Source: Aradus depressus (taxonomy: Eukaryota > Arthropoda > Insecta > Hemiptera > Aradidae). Taken from it: 64,000 bases of DNA. Positions 12,701 through 25,900 of this stretch are shown here, in pieces. The translations under genes were made by a program, and so were the position numbers. Within the stretch, counting starts at the first letter, position 1. Every line of letters starts with the position of its first letter. Below the pieces are notes generated by a model. It was not told the DNA's origin. It worked only from the letters and a program-made list of their open reading frames with translations, and ran no database searches. Where the stretch lies: contig OY759218.1 in the NCBI GenBank assembly GCA_963662175.1, forward strand, positions 23,768,051-23,832,050. The letters are read 5' to 3'.

Positions 12701-13911
12701 GAGATAACAACTGACTAATACTTAAGTTGACTTTACATGAGCAGCAAAAATGCAAAGCGCAGCAGCAGCAAATGCACGCTGTGGTTTCTGTGCTTTTGAA
12801 ATTAAATGGCTGACAACCAATACCATGCATTTGCTTTGCATTTTCATTGCGAATGTAAAATCAGTTTTAAGAGTATAAAGTAGTGTTTAGTTAGGTTAGT
12901 TTAAAGTAAATGAAGATTTTGAACGAGGAAATGAAATGATCGAATTCATGTATATTTAAATTTAAGTAAAGCACAATTTTCGTTATCTTAGTTTTTTGCT
13001 CTGGCCAGGGGGAGGGGGGGGGCACGTGCCCCCCCTGGCTACGCCCTTGCAAGGAGCTGTACATAAATTACTTAAAGTTATTTCTGAAAGTTATTGACGC
13101 TCCCCTCCCTTGCCACAAGTCACCGTCAATAATAACAATTTTTAATTAGTAATGATATTCTGGATAAATTGCATAAATTATACACAATTTTTGAATGAAA
13201 GCTACTTTGGATTTCTGTTATTTCTATATTTGTTTGAAACAACTTGATATCATTTTGGATTTTTTGTTTTTTTCAGGGAAAACAAAAGATTTTCAAAAAA
13301 CTGGAATATGAGCCCAACGTACCATAAGTAAGTTACAAGCAATTAATTTTTCATAAAAGAACAGCTTAGAAACAAAATAAATGTTAAAACAGAAATACAA
13401 AAGTACATATGAATCACCCCAGATAGAAATATATTAAATATGTATTCAAAGGATAATATCTTAACTTTAAATAAATACTCAACCTAAATCCCTCCAATCA
13501 TATGAATTGCGTGATTATCCATCATTAGCACGTTAATTAATTTTTTTTTCAGTCCACTTTTTAAGAGGACTTTTTTTGACAAGGAAGGTAATCATATAAA
13601 AACACCCAGGAGGAAGAAAATGAGGTAAGCTGAACACCACGTTTAACAAAAAGTATGCGTTTTCTTTCTTTTTCTTTTGAAAAATCATGGGTTTAGCTAA
13701 GAAAAAAGTTCTCTTTGGAATAGCTCAAATTCTTCAGTTAGTAGTTTATTAATTTCCAGCTGTTATATCCACATAGATGGCAGAAATGTATTCTGACGTA
13801 TGTATGAACAATAGGAACCGTTGGGAAGCCAAGCGGGGTAGGGTTATGTCAGTTTTGATCCGTCTTCAATATACTTACATATATTGATCCCATCTATCGC
13901 AACTTTATAGG

Positions 13912-13952
<41 letters not shown>

Positions 13953-16900
13953 TATTACTTTATATATATATATATATATATATATGTATACATAGTTATG
14001 GAATGATGAAATGGCAGGCCAATATGCACATGGACCAACTGACTTGACTAGATTCCGAAAAAAAAGTGATGTTCTAATAACATTTAAAGGGGGCCATGGT
14101 GGCCGTGCGGGCTAGAGCGTAGGGCTTTGGTCGCATGGTCTCACCATGGTTTGCGGGTTCGAATCCCGTCCGGGGGTGAGTTTTATTTCGAAGATAGAAC
14201 TCCCTCCCGGAGCCATGGATGTTGTAAATAACTAGATAACACAGTGTGACGTGGCTAATATGCATCGTACATAAGGCCACAAAAAAAACAAAAAAAAAAA
14301 AAAACATTTAAAGCTTTTAATTTATTGGTAGTCAGTTTATCTTTTACTTGTGGTATGTTCACATGATATTTACGACAGGAGAACCTGTACTAATACCAAC
14401 ATTTTATTCTTTCGAATACATGAGATGATCCCGTCGGTCCCTTTTGTAAATCAGTATACGTTTCCTCTATATTTTTTACACTGAAATGTTAATGAAAAAT
14501 CATATTTTTCTTTTTTTAACTTTCTTACAAAGTTAAGAAATGGTCGTCTTTTATCCCGTGTACCTTTGTCTAGAAACAGAAGCTTCGGATCTCTGCATGT
14601 AGGCTATATTTCCTTTCCATTTCCTCTCCTCCTAAGGTCCACTTCCTCTCCTAAGGTCCACTTCTCCTCCTAAGGACCTTAGGAGGAGAAGTGGACCTTA
14701 TGGCGGCTTGCGCGCGAAGAGACAGAGTGACATGACTATCAGCTTGGACCATGACCACGAGGTCGTCGACATAAGCTAATGCTTTATATCCACGGTACTC
14801 GAGGTTGCCGTCAAAGAGAATGATCCATAGAAATAAGATAATGAAAATACGAAACAAATACCTCGATTTTAGACACATAATACTTTGATCCGAAATATGA
14901 GAACCCTGGGATATGAGCCCTGGGTACAGCCTCTGGTGATATTCCTTCTATCAGAAGAACCTGAGATATTTAAGTGATTTAAAAAATTATTTCAGAGATA
15001 TGAACTTTAGGAAATCTTGCTTTCCAAACTCAGATGATTATTTTTGCAACGGAAGTGAAGAGGGCTTGAATGAAATTCACAATCGAGGAAAAACAGAGTG
15101 AGTATACCATATTACTTCGAATTTGAACACACATTTTTCACATATTTCGGAGTATTATCATGTATCTAAAATTCGAGGTATTTGTTTTGTATTTTCATAA
15201 TCTTATTTCTTTTTTGTGTTTCATTAATTCTATTTAAAAAATGGAGTGCATCTTTAATTAGAATGCTATTTTTCACTTTCATATACATTTGGTATAACAA
15301 AGTATTATAAGCGTGCGTTGGCGACATTATAGTTCTGTGTTGGCTACAACACATATTTTGTATATTAATTTATGAATTATGCCATTGCTAAAAAAGTTAA
15401 CTGCTACAATCTGAAAATAATTTTTAGTCATGAAATGCGCGGCTCTCTTATGGATTGTATGAGTCATAAAGAAAATGAGACGAAAACTACGTATCTGTAT
15501 GAAGACGATGACGAAAATTTGGGGCCAGGCGAACATAAATTCAGGTAAAATAATTCATTTTATCATGTCTTGTTTTATAGTCTCCGAAAATGAGCATGAT
15601 CTGTTGCCAAATCGGGACCTAATTCAGACTAAAATGGTATACTAGTGGCACTGACTATCCTAATAAAGCATATGGTGGTCCGAGTTGTTTTATAAACGCC
15701 ACCTTTGGAAAATGGAACTTTTTTTTATTGTTTACAATTGTATTCAAAGTAGGCTACTCGGATGGCAAATTGACTTTTGTATAAAATGAAAGAGCATTAA
15801 ATTCTCTACAAAAATGTTTGTTTTTAAAAGCAATAACGATATTTTTATATTTCCTTTTCTCTCTCTATATATATACAGGGTGTTCATTTTATCTTGACCC
15901 AGGTAAATAACTCGGAATGATTTTCTCAAAAAAAAGCTTGAGACAAAAAATGTAGAGTAGAATTGACCGCATTATTTGCTGTAATCTAATTTATAAACAA
16001 ATGAAAATTTTTAACGTTTTTTTATGAATTAAAAAAAAAAAAAATTCACTGTCAACCTAATTTTTTCTGCATATTTAGTTTCATGGGAAAAAATTAAGGG
16101 GATGTTAAATAAGACATTTTTTTGTTAGACCAATAATATTAATGAATTTTATTGTAGTAAATGTTCGAACTGATGTCCTGCAACTTCTATACATTTATCG
16201 AAGTTCCGGAAAATTTCTCAAGGTTCTAGGATTTCTGTTGGTAGTGTTCATAAAATATTGAAGAAGCATAAATTTCACCCTTACCATATTTCTCTTCATC
16301 AATTAAAAATTTTGTTAAGTATATTCTGTCAGTGGGCGCGGGAACGAGGTCAAGTTAATTGTGATTTTTTTCGGTACACAATGTTTTCAGACGAATCAAC
16401 TTTCACCAATATTGGATTAGTAAATAGGCATAATATGCATTACATTTGTTTAAAAATTAGATTATAGGAAATGCTGCGGTCAATTCTACTCTACATTTTT
16501 CGTCTCTAGCTTTTTTTGAGAAAATCATTGTTTTCGAGTTATTTACCTGGGTCAAGATAAAATGAACACCCTGTATACAGGGTGGCCCAGATAAGCGGGC
16601 CACAAGTGAAATAACTCCTAAACGGTTAGAAATATCAAAATTGTGCATAGGACTAAAGTTGTAGCACTTGCCGAGAGCTATAATATGGCGTCCTCAAAAA
16701 GTCAAAAATGGCCCTTTTAATGGCTCAAATAGCCCTTCGAAGGGCGAGGTTCCCTTGTGACCCTTAAGTTTCATTACATTTTATTAAAGTACTAAAGAAA
16801 CAAGGAATAACTGTGCAAACAGATTTTTGATACGTCAAGTAATTCTCGGAAAAAAAACGTTTAAAGTGCACATTTTTCTTATTCTGAAGTTATTAAATTC

Positions 16901-19900
16901 CAACTAACTACATCCTTGAAATTTATGTTCTTGGCCAGTTCGTTTTCTATTAGAAGAACAGCAAGAGCACGGAGTCTTTCTTGTGTCATAGTTGATCTTA
17001 AGTATGTTTTTATTAATTTCAATTTGCTAAAACTCCTTTCGAAACTGACTACTGATACTGGAATCGTTAAAAGTATGCGTAACGCAATCCACAAGTTCGT
17101 GAATAAATCGCAAGTATTAGTTTTTTTTTCAATTCTTTCAATCAAAGTCAAAGAGTCAACAACTCTTGTGCCCCTAACATCGAGGCGCCCTAGGCGATCG
17201 CCCTTCCCGCCCCGTCGTTCCGGCGGGGCTGCAGAAGGGCCTCAACCCAAAAACCCCAATAACTGTCGATGTTATGAATGTATCTCATGAAATTTCATAT
17301 TGAAAGTCAAAACCCAATAAGGACGTAACCTTGTCAAATTTCAGTGATATCAGCTAAAGGGAGGGGGCTCAATTAAAAAAACTTAGTAACTGCCGATGTA
17401 ATGAATTTATCGACACAAAATTTAGTATGAGGATTTAAGGATTTAGGTGCCCTTATTTAAGTCTGTTGAATATTAGCTCAAACGGTCGACTGATTTTGGA
17501 GGAGGAGCGGAAAGTAAATTTATTAATTCGTTGTGGGGAAGTACATTGCCGATGATTCACTGACGACTTTTTCTTTTATTTATTTTCGCTTTCTCTTGAA
17601 CGAATGCAAGATTTGTGAATGTTCACCTTTTAACAATAGCTTTGTTCAATGAAAGCGATGTTCATGGCATTCTGTAATTTTTGTTTCTTATATTTAGGTT
17701 TCGCGGCAAAAAAGATATGTCGGCCTTGGTAAATAATCCTTTTTAACACCAAGTTAGGGATGATATCGTTAGTCGATAGGTATACTTGTTTTTATTATAA
17801 TATTTATTATTATTATTTTTGTTTACATCCACACCAAAGGTGCCTAATTATAGGTCTTAGTTGCTACTTGAGATATATTTTATTAAACAATTTAAATAAT
17901 ATAGAATAATATAATATTTATCCTTAAGGGGTCTCGAATTTAAATATAAAATTTCATGTCGATACATTCATTACATCGGCAGATATTGGGATTTTCGAGT
18001 TAGCCTCCTCTGGTCCCCTGTCCACTTGGGCTGTGGGATAGACAGTGGTGCGGCAGGGTGGGCAATAATAGAACTGTTCGTACAAACTTGTTATTTTAGT
18101 GTTTATTTCAATGTAATTTATAAACGCATGTGAATATAATTATTAAAAGTTTTCCTATTAGTGGTGGAGAAGAAATTGTCGTTAATGATGGAACAAAACA
18201 ATTGTTAAACAGGTGAAATAATCATTGAAAGAGCAATTTATAAGTTGACCTCTCGGGTTCATTTTCAACAGTGTTATATATACTCTTGAAGTCAGGATTA
18301 GTTAAGATACCTCACATCAGTATTACAGCCGTAAAAGAGCTTTAATACTGGTGTGGGGAGCAAATAATTGATATATCCATCTTACCTTATTTATGTTCAG
18401 GTTAAGGTTCCTTCTTGGAGCCTAACCGGCATTAAATTTTTGGAACACGGGTTGACTCGGTATTGCAGTATCGCCGAGATCGGCCCACAATAAAAGAAAC
18501 AATAAACATCACTTTAATAAAAGTATTTTGCTTATTGTTGGTGAATGCACTATTTGCTGTTCACTTAAGAAAACCCATTAAAAAAAAAAAAATTTTTCCT
18601 TGCTCAAGCAAATTTCCTTGGTCAACCAATTAATGCATTTTTCAATATTGACAAAAATGTTTTGGTTTTATATTATAAATTTTGAACAAGTGATTTTGTT
18701 AAAGTGTGATTAGAACAAGATAGAAAGAACTTCATATTGTCTAAATGATTGATGATAATAATTTTAGGGATTTCGATCTGGAGACGGATTGCTTTCCACG
18801 AATTGATAGAAGAAACATCAAGTATTCAAGGTAAGGAAGTACTGTAGGCGGCGTAAAATTGAAATCATGACCTTGAATAGTCATTTACTGTCTGAAATAA
18901 AGAATGTTCACAAAACTAGATGCATTTTCTTTCTATCTATCCATTGCACATTTATTTAAATATATATATATTTTTTTTGTAATGCTCACTAATTTATTTA
19001 ACACTAGGTAACTGTTTATTTTTGTAACAGTAAACATTTATTTTTATTGAAGATGAATAAGAATAAAACTCTTTTTAAAAAAATCGCTTTTTGGACACAT
19101 ATCTCCCATCCTGATCGAGGGATAGGCGGAAGTTTTGTGATCTCTATATGTTTGCCAAAAATATTTGTTCAAGAGTCCTCAAGTTGAGAACGAGAGGGGC
19201 GACAATTCTATTTGCCACGTCAAGTAAATAGAAGCAATAGATTGCCTCTTTTAGATATATAGTTTAGAGTATAATAATGAAAAATCAATTTATCGTAGGG
19301 AATAGAACGGGAAAACCTCCTATAAGCAAACCATTTTTAAATGTTTCTTACGGTATGCTATACATAATCCCGGACTGAGAATGGTCAAACACTAATTCAA
19401 TAATGTATAAAAGAGGTCACCGGTAGCTCAGAGATAGCCTACTTGTCTTCTGAGTTCAAAATCGCGAGTTTGGAACCCGGCCGAGGCCCTTAGGTTTTTA
19501 ATCTGGGAGGTAAAAACCTTGAGCACGCCATCCTTCTGATTGGACGTAAAGCGATGGTCTCGAGCCTGTACGATGTCAGGCAGTCCTAGGTGAATAAAAA
19601 TTAGGGTAAGCAACATTTAGGACTCCCATGGTTGAGTCGGGCTCATATCCACCAGAGCGACGAACGAGCACATTTTTGTTGCCCTGGTAATAAGCGATAT
19701 GGCTTCGATGTTAAAGCTCCGGCATGCGTTTAGATAACTAACTAATGTATATATAGTTTATTTTTATATTTTTATTTATTTAAGCAAGTCGCGACCCGTA
19801 CTTCGAACGGTCAACACGTACTATAAGTCCCTCTGTTAGAAAAAGTCCTAAAAGTATAGTTTGTTGTTTTTTTTTTGGTTAAATTTTTGTTGACTTTGTT

Positions 19901-22900
19901 ATTTTTGTTTGTTTTTTTAATCAAGATGATTTTTTTTTTTTTGTTTGTCGTGAGTACATTTTAACATTCATATTTTATTTTGAAGTGTTTTCGTCTTTGG
20001 AGGCTTTGCAAGTTGGTTCCTGCAAAGTAGGGAGAAAATCCGATAGTAAGTGCATACAGACAGACCTTCATCCCAGCCTGTAGTTCTCCGGGACTGGGTT
20101 CGATACTCGTCACGACCTTCAGTTTTTTTTTATTATTTTTTTTATTCTATTTATTATTTTATTAAGATATATAAATTCACTTAATATGAACATTTTTAAA
20201 TGTCTCTGTCTGACCTAAGTGACACCGACTTCCTACCAGCCAGAACGAAGTCGAGAATGGCAAAAGGTAAGAAAAATTCGGGCAAGAGACCACGCTCAGC
20301 AGAGCAGTACTCACCCCGTAAGACCAAAAAAGATGGCAACCTTACCCAGCCAAACAGTCCTGAGAAGACAGGAGGCCCAGTAGCATCTACCTCCGGAATG
20401 GGAACAGCAGGCTCTCAGCCAAGCGGCATCAGCCGCATTACATCAACCATCACACCCGCCATCGACACCAGCAATAGGTTTCAGCCACTGTCCAAACTTC
20501 AACAGGAAGATATGGTGGTCAGCGAACCCAAACCTCCCCGGCCTCCACCCATATTTCTCAGGGGAGTAAACAATTTCAAAGCCCTTTGTCAGAACCTCAC
20601 CAGAATCCTTGGTCCAGGAAACTTCCAGTGCATATCAAGAGGGGCTGACCTAAAGGTAATGACCAACAGTTCGGATGGGTATCGGTCTCTCGTCCGATAC
20701 GCGCGGGAAAATAAGTATGATTTTCATACTTATCAACTCAAAGAGGACAAGGCATATAGAGTGGTTCTGAGGGGGATATCCACTACAGCACTCCTGTTGA
20801 AGACATTAAGACCGAGCTGGAGGAGCTTAACTTTTCAGTCAGGAGTGTAATTAATGCACTCCATCCCACCAGTAAGACTCCGCTGCCTCTGTTCTTTGTG
20901 GACCTAGAGCCAGGGGACAATAACCCTGAAATCTTCAACCTTAAGACACTGGTTCACACGAGGATAAAGGTAGAAGAACCCAGAAAGAAAAAGGAAATTG
21001 TACAGTGCCACCGTTGTCAAGAGTTTGGGCACACCAAGAACAACTGCGGCCATCAAGTACGTTGTACCCAACGAACCTCTGTACCAAAAAAGACAGAAAC
21101 ACTCCAGCAAAATGTGTTTTGTGTGCCGGTGACCATCCTGCGAACTACCGTGGATGTGCGGCCCACAAAGAGTATCGAATGAGGCAGCAGAATCTGGTCA
21201 AACCTCTGGAGCCTAGAAGAACTAACCAACCCACGCCGCCAACTGGAGCCAGCCACTACCCTCAATTAGTCAGGAGGATGTCGGCAGCTGAAGAAGTCAC
21301 CCCACCGCAGCAACAGCAGCAGCATCGCCCAGATCCCTCCTCCAGCTACGCTACCGCCACTGGTGCCGGGCCTGGCCTCAATTATCACACCTTATCCCAT
21401 ATCCCTCCTCCCCCCTCAACCGCCGATATCACCTCCCTTCTCAACTCCTTCTTCTCCCAATTCCAAAATATCACCCCTCTCATCACTCTCCTCACCAGAT
21501 TAGTGAGTGGCAACATTTCCCTTCCTAATCCATGAATCCCCAGACGCAAAACTCCTTAACCCTCATTCTTTGGAATGCCAATGGTATAACCAGACATACC
21601 AACGAACTCGACTTAATTTTACATGAAAAAAGAATCGACATTGCTCTCATTACGGAAACTCACCTTATGGACAAAACTAACTTCTTTATTACTGACTATA
21701 TAACTCACCGAACTGACCATCCAGACAACACGGGCCATGGCGGCACTGCGGTCCTAGTCCGAAAGTCCTTATCCCATCATCCCCTAAGCAACATATCTTC
21801 TGATTCCCCTCAGTCGACAGCCATATCCCTCAAATCCCACCCTTTTCAGATGTCAATTGCAGCTGTGTATTGTCCTCCTAATAAAAGAATTTCCCTACAA
21901 CAATTCCAAACTTTCTTCCAGTCCCTCGGCCCTACATTCCTTGCAGGTGGCGACTACAATGCGAAGCACCAACAGTGGGGCTGCCGTGCCTCCAACCCAC
22001 GTGGCACTGTCCTTCTCAACACCATCCTTTCATCCTCCCTCAAGTGCATATCCCCTCCCGAGCCGACGTATTGGCCAACATCCCGTGCCAAACTTCCCGA
22101 TATCCTCGACATATTTGTCACCTCCCACCTCCCGTCCATCCATTCCGATATTTATTCCCTTCATGACCTATCCTCTGACCATAGTCCCGTCTTGCTCGTT
22201 CTCGACATCCGTCCTTTTACTGTTCTTCCTAAACCTAGCCTTATTACCGGACCTGTTGACTGGACAAAATTTCGAAACTTACTAGACGAACAAATAGATT
22301 TAAAAATCCCTCTAAAAACCAAAGACGACATTGACAGAGCAGTAGAACAGTTTACACATCTCATAGATACATCTATAAAAAACAGTACAATTCGTGCCAT
22401 CAACAAGCCTTACTTCCTGACTTTCAGCGTGCCCCTACACATTCGAAAATTGATAACTGACAAACGACGAGCAAGAGCATTATGGCAACGGACTAGGTAC
22501 CCCAGCGACAAAACACACCTCAACAACTTGACTAACACACTGAAGAAAGAACTGCAGCAGATGCGAAACTTGCAATACGAACAGTACACACAGACTATGA
22601 ATGAAAACAGAACATCTCTTTGGACAGCGACGAAAAGGCTACTTTCCTATAAAAATTCCGCCCGACCTCTTCGTCATGATGACGGCTCTTGGGCCAAGTC
22701 TGATGAAGAGAAATCCAACATGTTTGCTTCCCATCTTACTGAAATATTTACTCCTCACCCCGATATTGTTGATCCCCATCATTCTTCCTCAGTCGAAAGC
22801 GAGCTAGACAATCCACTTCCCCTTTCTCCCCCTCCTAAGTGCTTTCATCCTTCAGACATAAAATACATATTTCAATACCTTCCCAAAAAGAAAGCCCCTG

Positions 22901-25900
22901 GTTATGATTTAATTACCTCCCCTATTTTGAAAAACCTCCCCAAGAAATCCATTATTTTCCTTACCTACATTTACAACTCCATCCTCCGTACCACTCATTT
23001 CCCAAGCCCCTGGAAGCACTCTGTCATAAAAATGATACCCAAACCAAACAAGCCCTCCCATCTCCCCAGTTCCTACAGACCTATCAGGCTCCTTCCTCTT
23101 CTAGGAAAAGTTTTTGAGAAACTATTTTTAAGGAGAATCCTTTCCATACTGGATGGTCAAAACATCATCCCTGACCATCAGTTTGGTTTCCGAAAACACC
23201 ACTCAACCATACATCAGTGCCATCGCGTTGTAGACATCATTGCATCTACCCTAGAGCAAAAGCAGTATTGCTCGGCGGCCTTTCTCGACGTTGAACAAGC
23301 GTTTGACAGAGTTTGGCACCCGGGCTTACTGTGGAAGCTTAAAGCAGTCCTTTCCTTCACATTCTTCCTAATCCTAAAATCTTACCTTTCTAAAAGAACC
23401 TTTTGTGTAAGCCAGGGTCTTGCCCTTTCTCCCGCGTCCCCACAAAATGCTGGCGTTCCACAAGGTAGTATCTTGGGTCCTATCCTCTACACAATATACA
23501 CAGCTGATATCCCCACCCATCCATCAACACAACTCCACACCTTTGCAGATGATACTGCAATCCTCTCTCCTCATCCCGACCCTGTCCTATCATCCAGACA
23601 CCTACAAGAACACCTGATAACCCTTCAGTCCTGGTACAAAAAGTGGAGAGTGAAGGTGAACGACACAAAATCAGTTCACATCGTCTTCACCCCTCGTCGA
23701 AAATATACCTGCCCTCCAGTTTACCTTAACAAAAATCACATCCCTTTAAAAAACGAAGTCCGCTATCTAGGCCTCATACTCGACAAACGACTAACTTGGA
23801 ATCCTCACACGAGACTGAAAAGACAAGAAATGAACAGACGTTATAAACTTCTACTAAGACTACTAGACAAAAGATCCAAACTAACTATGACAACAAAACT
23901 ACTTATATACAACTCAATACTCAAAACTATGTGGACTTACGGACTTGAACTCTGGGGTTCTGCCAAGGCTTCCAATCTCCAGGGCATCCAATCCCTTCAA
24001 TCCAAAATCCTTCGTACAATTGCCAATGCTCCTTACTACGTCTCCAACAAAACCCTTCACACTGACCTTAAGGTACCTTTCATCACTGAAGTCGCTAAAT
24101 CCAAATTTAAAAAATTATTTTCCCTTTTTAGTTCCCACAATAATCCTCTAGTCCGTGCCCTCCATTCTGCCATACTTCCCCAACGACGGCTTAAGCGTCA
24201 ATGGCCTTGAGACCTCCTGAGCAGAAGCAGTGACAGTGCCAGTGATTAGCTATAAACGAGAAAAAAAACAAAAAAAAACAAAAAAAAAAAACAATTTAAG
24301 CATTCTTTCTTCTACTATTAATTCTTTCCGGCCCTATTGAAATATTACCAGTCTTTGGTGACAACAAAAATTGATTAATACTATAAATAAATGTAGAAAA
24401 CACAAAAAAAGTAATTTTTCTCACTGTCCTAAGCGATTTTTTTTTTTTCAGGAAGCACTCGAAACTGAATGAATGTAAATTGTCGATGGAACATACAAGA
24501 AGAGAAACTGGGTCTTCAAGGTGAGTTCCCTTTTTGGTTGTTCGGTGTTGATGTGGATTGAGTCGCTGCTCATCCGTACAGGAGGTCCGGGTTTCTCCCT
24601 CGTTAACATTTATATAAATTATACCAGGATGGCAACTGTAGATGGCCAGGTGGCTACAATAAAGCCCATCGTAACAACGAACATTAGGTTGGTGCCAGTG
24701 TAAGGCACTAGACAGCAGGAGATTTTACTGCTTCGGGTCTGCCATGACGGAACCGAAGCAGGTAATGAAGGGAACTGCAGCAGAATTCTGGACTTTATTA
24801 AAGGTACAGGGCTGTGGTAGGGGTCAACACAAACAGGGCACACAATAGGCCTACTCTGACAGCGGTGATACCATAAACCCTCGGAAAAATAGAAAAAAAC
24901 AACGATCATTACAAATAGTAAGTGACATTTTGATGTTTAGGGTGATCAGAGATGAAGGCCTATCATCTAATGGGATGAGTGGATTCGATGTGAGAAAATT
25001 ACGAATGTATCCAGAAAATTTATTGGCCGAAACAGTAGGATTTGGTAGGTTAGAAGCACTGAGGAAGTCCACGTTGAATCCGGCCAACAATGAGGACGAT
25101 TCTAACAGAAGAGTCAGGTCAGGGAGAAGAAGGTAAAGATTTTTTAAGTTTTGAAATGAATATTTCACAGACTAATCGATTATTTCGAAAATTAATAGGT
25201 ACACGATTAAAAAAAAGGTTGGTAAATCACCGGATGTGTACTTCCTCAGCACGAATTAATCAACTAACACTAATCGACCGTTTTAATCAATAGTGGACTT
25301 ATACTGGGACTTCTGATTCCTCATACTGAATTTCGTGTCTATAGAATCATTAAACCGGCAGTTATTAGGGTTTTTTAGTTGTCCTCCTCAGATCCCCCTT
25401 CCCTTCGGCCAATTTCGCTGAAAATTAATAGGTGTTATCCGTTGGGGATTTAGAATTGAAATATAAAATTTGATATCGACCCTTTTATCGGATAGTTTTT
25501 GTGTTAAGCCCCCCCAATCCCGATTCTGGATGTACATACATATAAAATTTTGGGTCGAAAAATGTACTCTATCAGAGTTATAATGTTCACAGACACATAA
25601 ACTGACAGAAATCAGGGAGTCGGAAATTCATGATATTCTGATGGAAACAACTTCCTGTAGCTGGGAACATAAGAAAAATATCAAAATTGACCTCGAGCTT
25701 CCAATATTTAATAAAATTCGATGATTTGGGAGAGAGGCAATCTCATTAGACAATAATTCCCGATATTGTTTAATGCTGATTAAGAATATAGATCCTAAAT
25801 AGTTCCATCACCTTATTTGAAAAGAAATTCACAATTTTTAGTAAAAGTTAAAATTATTTTTTTTGCGTCCTGTTCTGGCCCTGCAGCTGTAATTTGCAAG

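Larger units (their letters stand above)
19787..24293 (+). mobile_element. Near full-length Jockey-type non-LTR retrotransposon
   Basis: The element starts agtcgcgacccgtacttcga (19787), carries ORF1 and ORF2, and ends in an A-rich tail (24260-24293). It is flanked by the 9-bp duplication atttaagca at 19778-19786 and 24294-24302. Organisation fits the Jockey clade: gag-like ORF1 with zinc knuckles, and ORF2 with endonuclease and RT but no RNase H. ORF2 is open throughout, so the insertion is fairly young. It lies sense in an intron of the micro-exon gene. Confidence 0.9.

Noticed and set aside
14090..14180. tRNA gene
   Set aside because: A and B boxes are present, but a roughly 110-bp body, A-rich tail and target duplications follow; it is a SINE. 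The SINE-1 heads were rejected as tRNAs for the same reason.
16576..16760. Second TIR element starting tacagggtggcccag
   Set aside because: The start resembles a TIR and contains a short palindrome around gcgggccac, but no matching right end was found, so I do not call an element.
17699..17730. Mini-exon candidate reading FRGKKDMSAL after an acceptor
   Set aside because: Its donor leaves phase 0 and cannot join 18162, while 15544 joins 18162 directly in phase.
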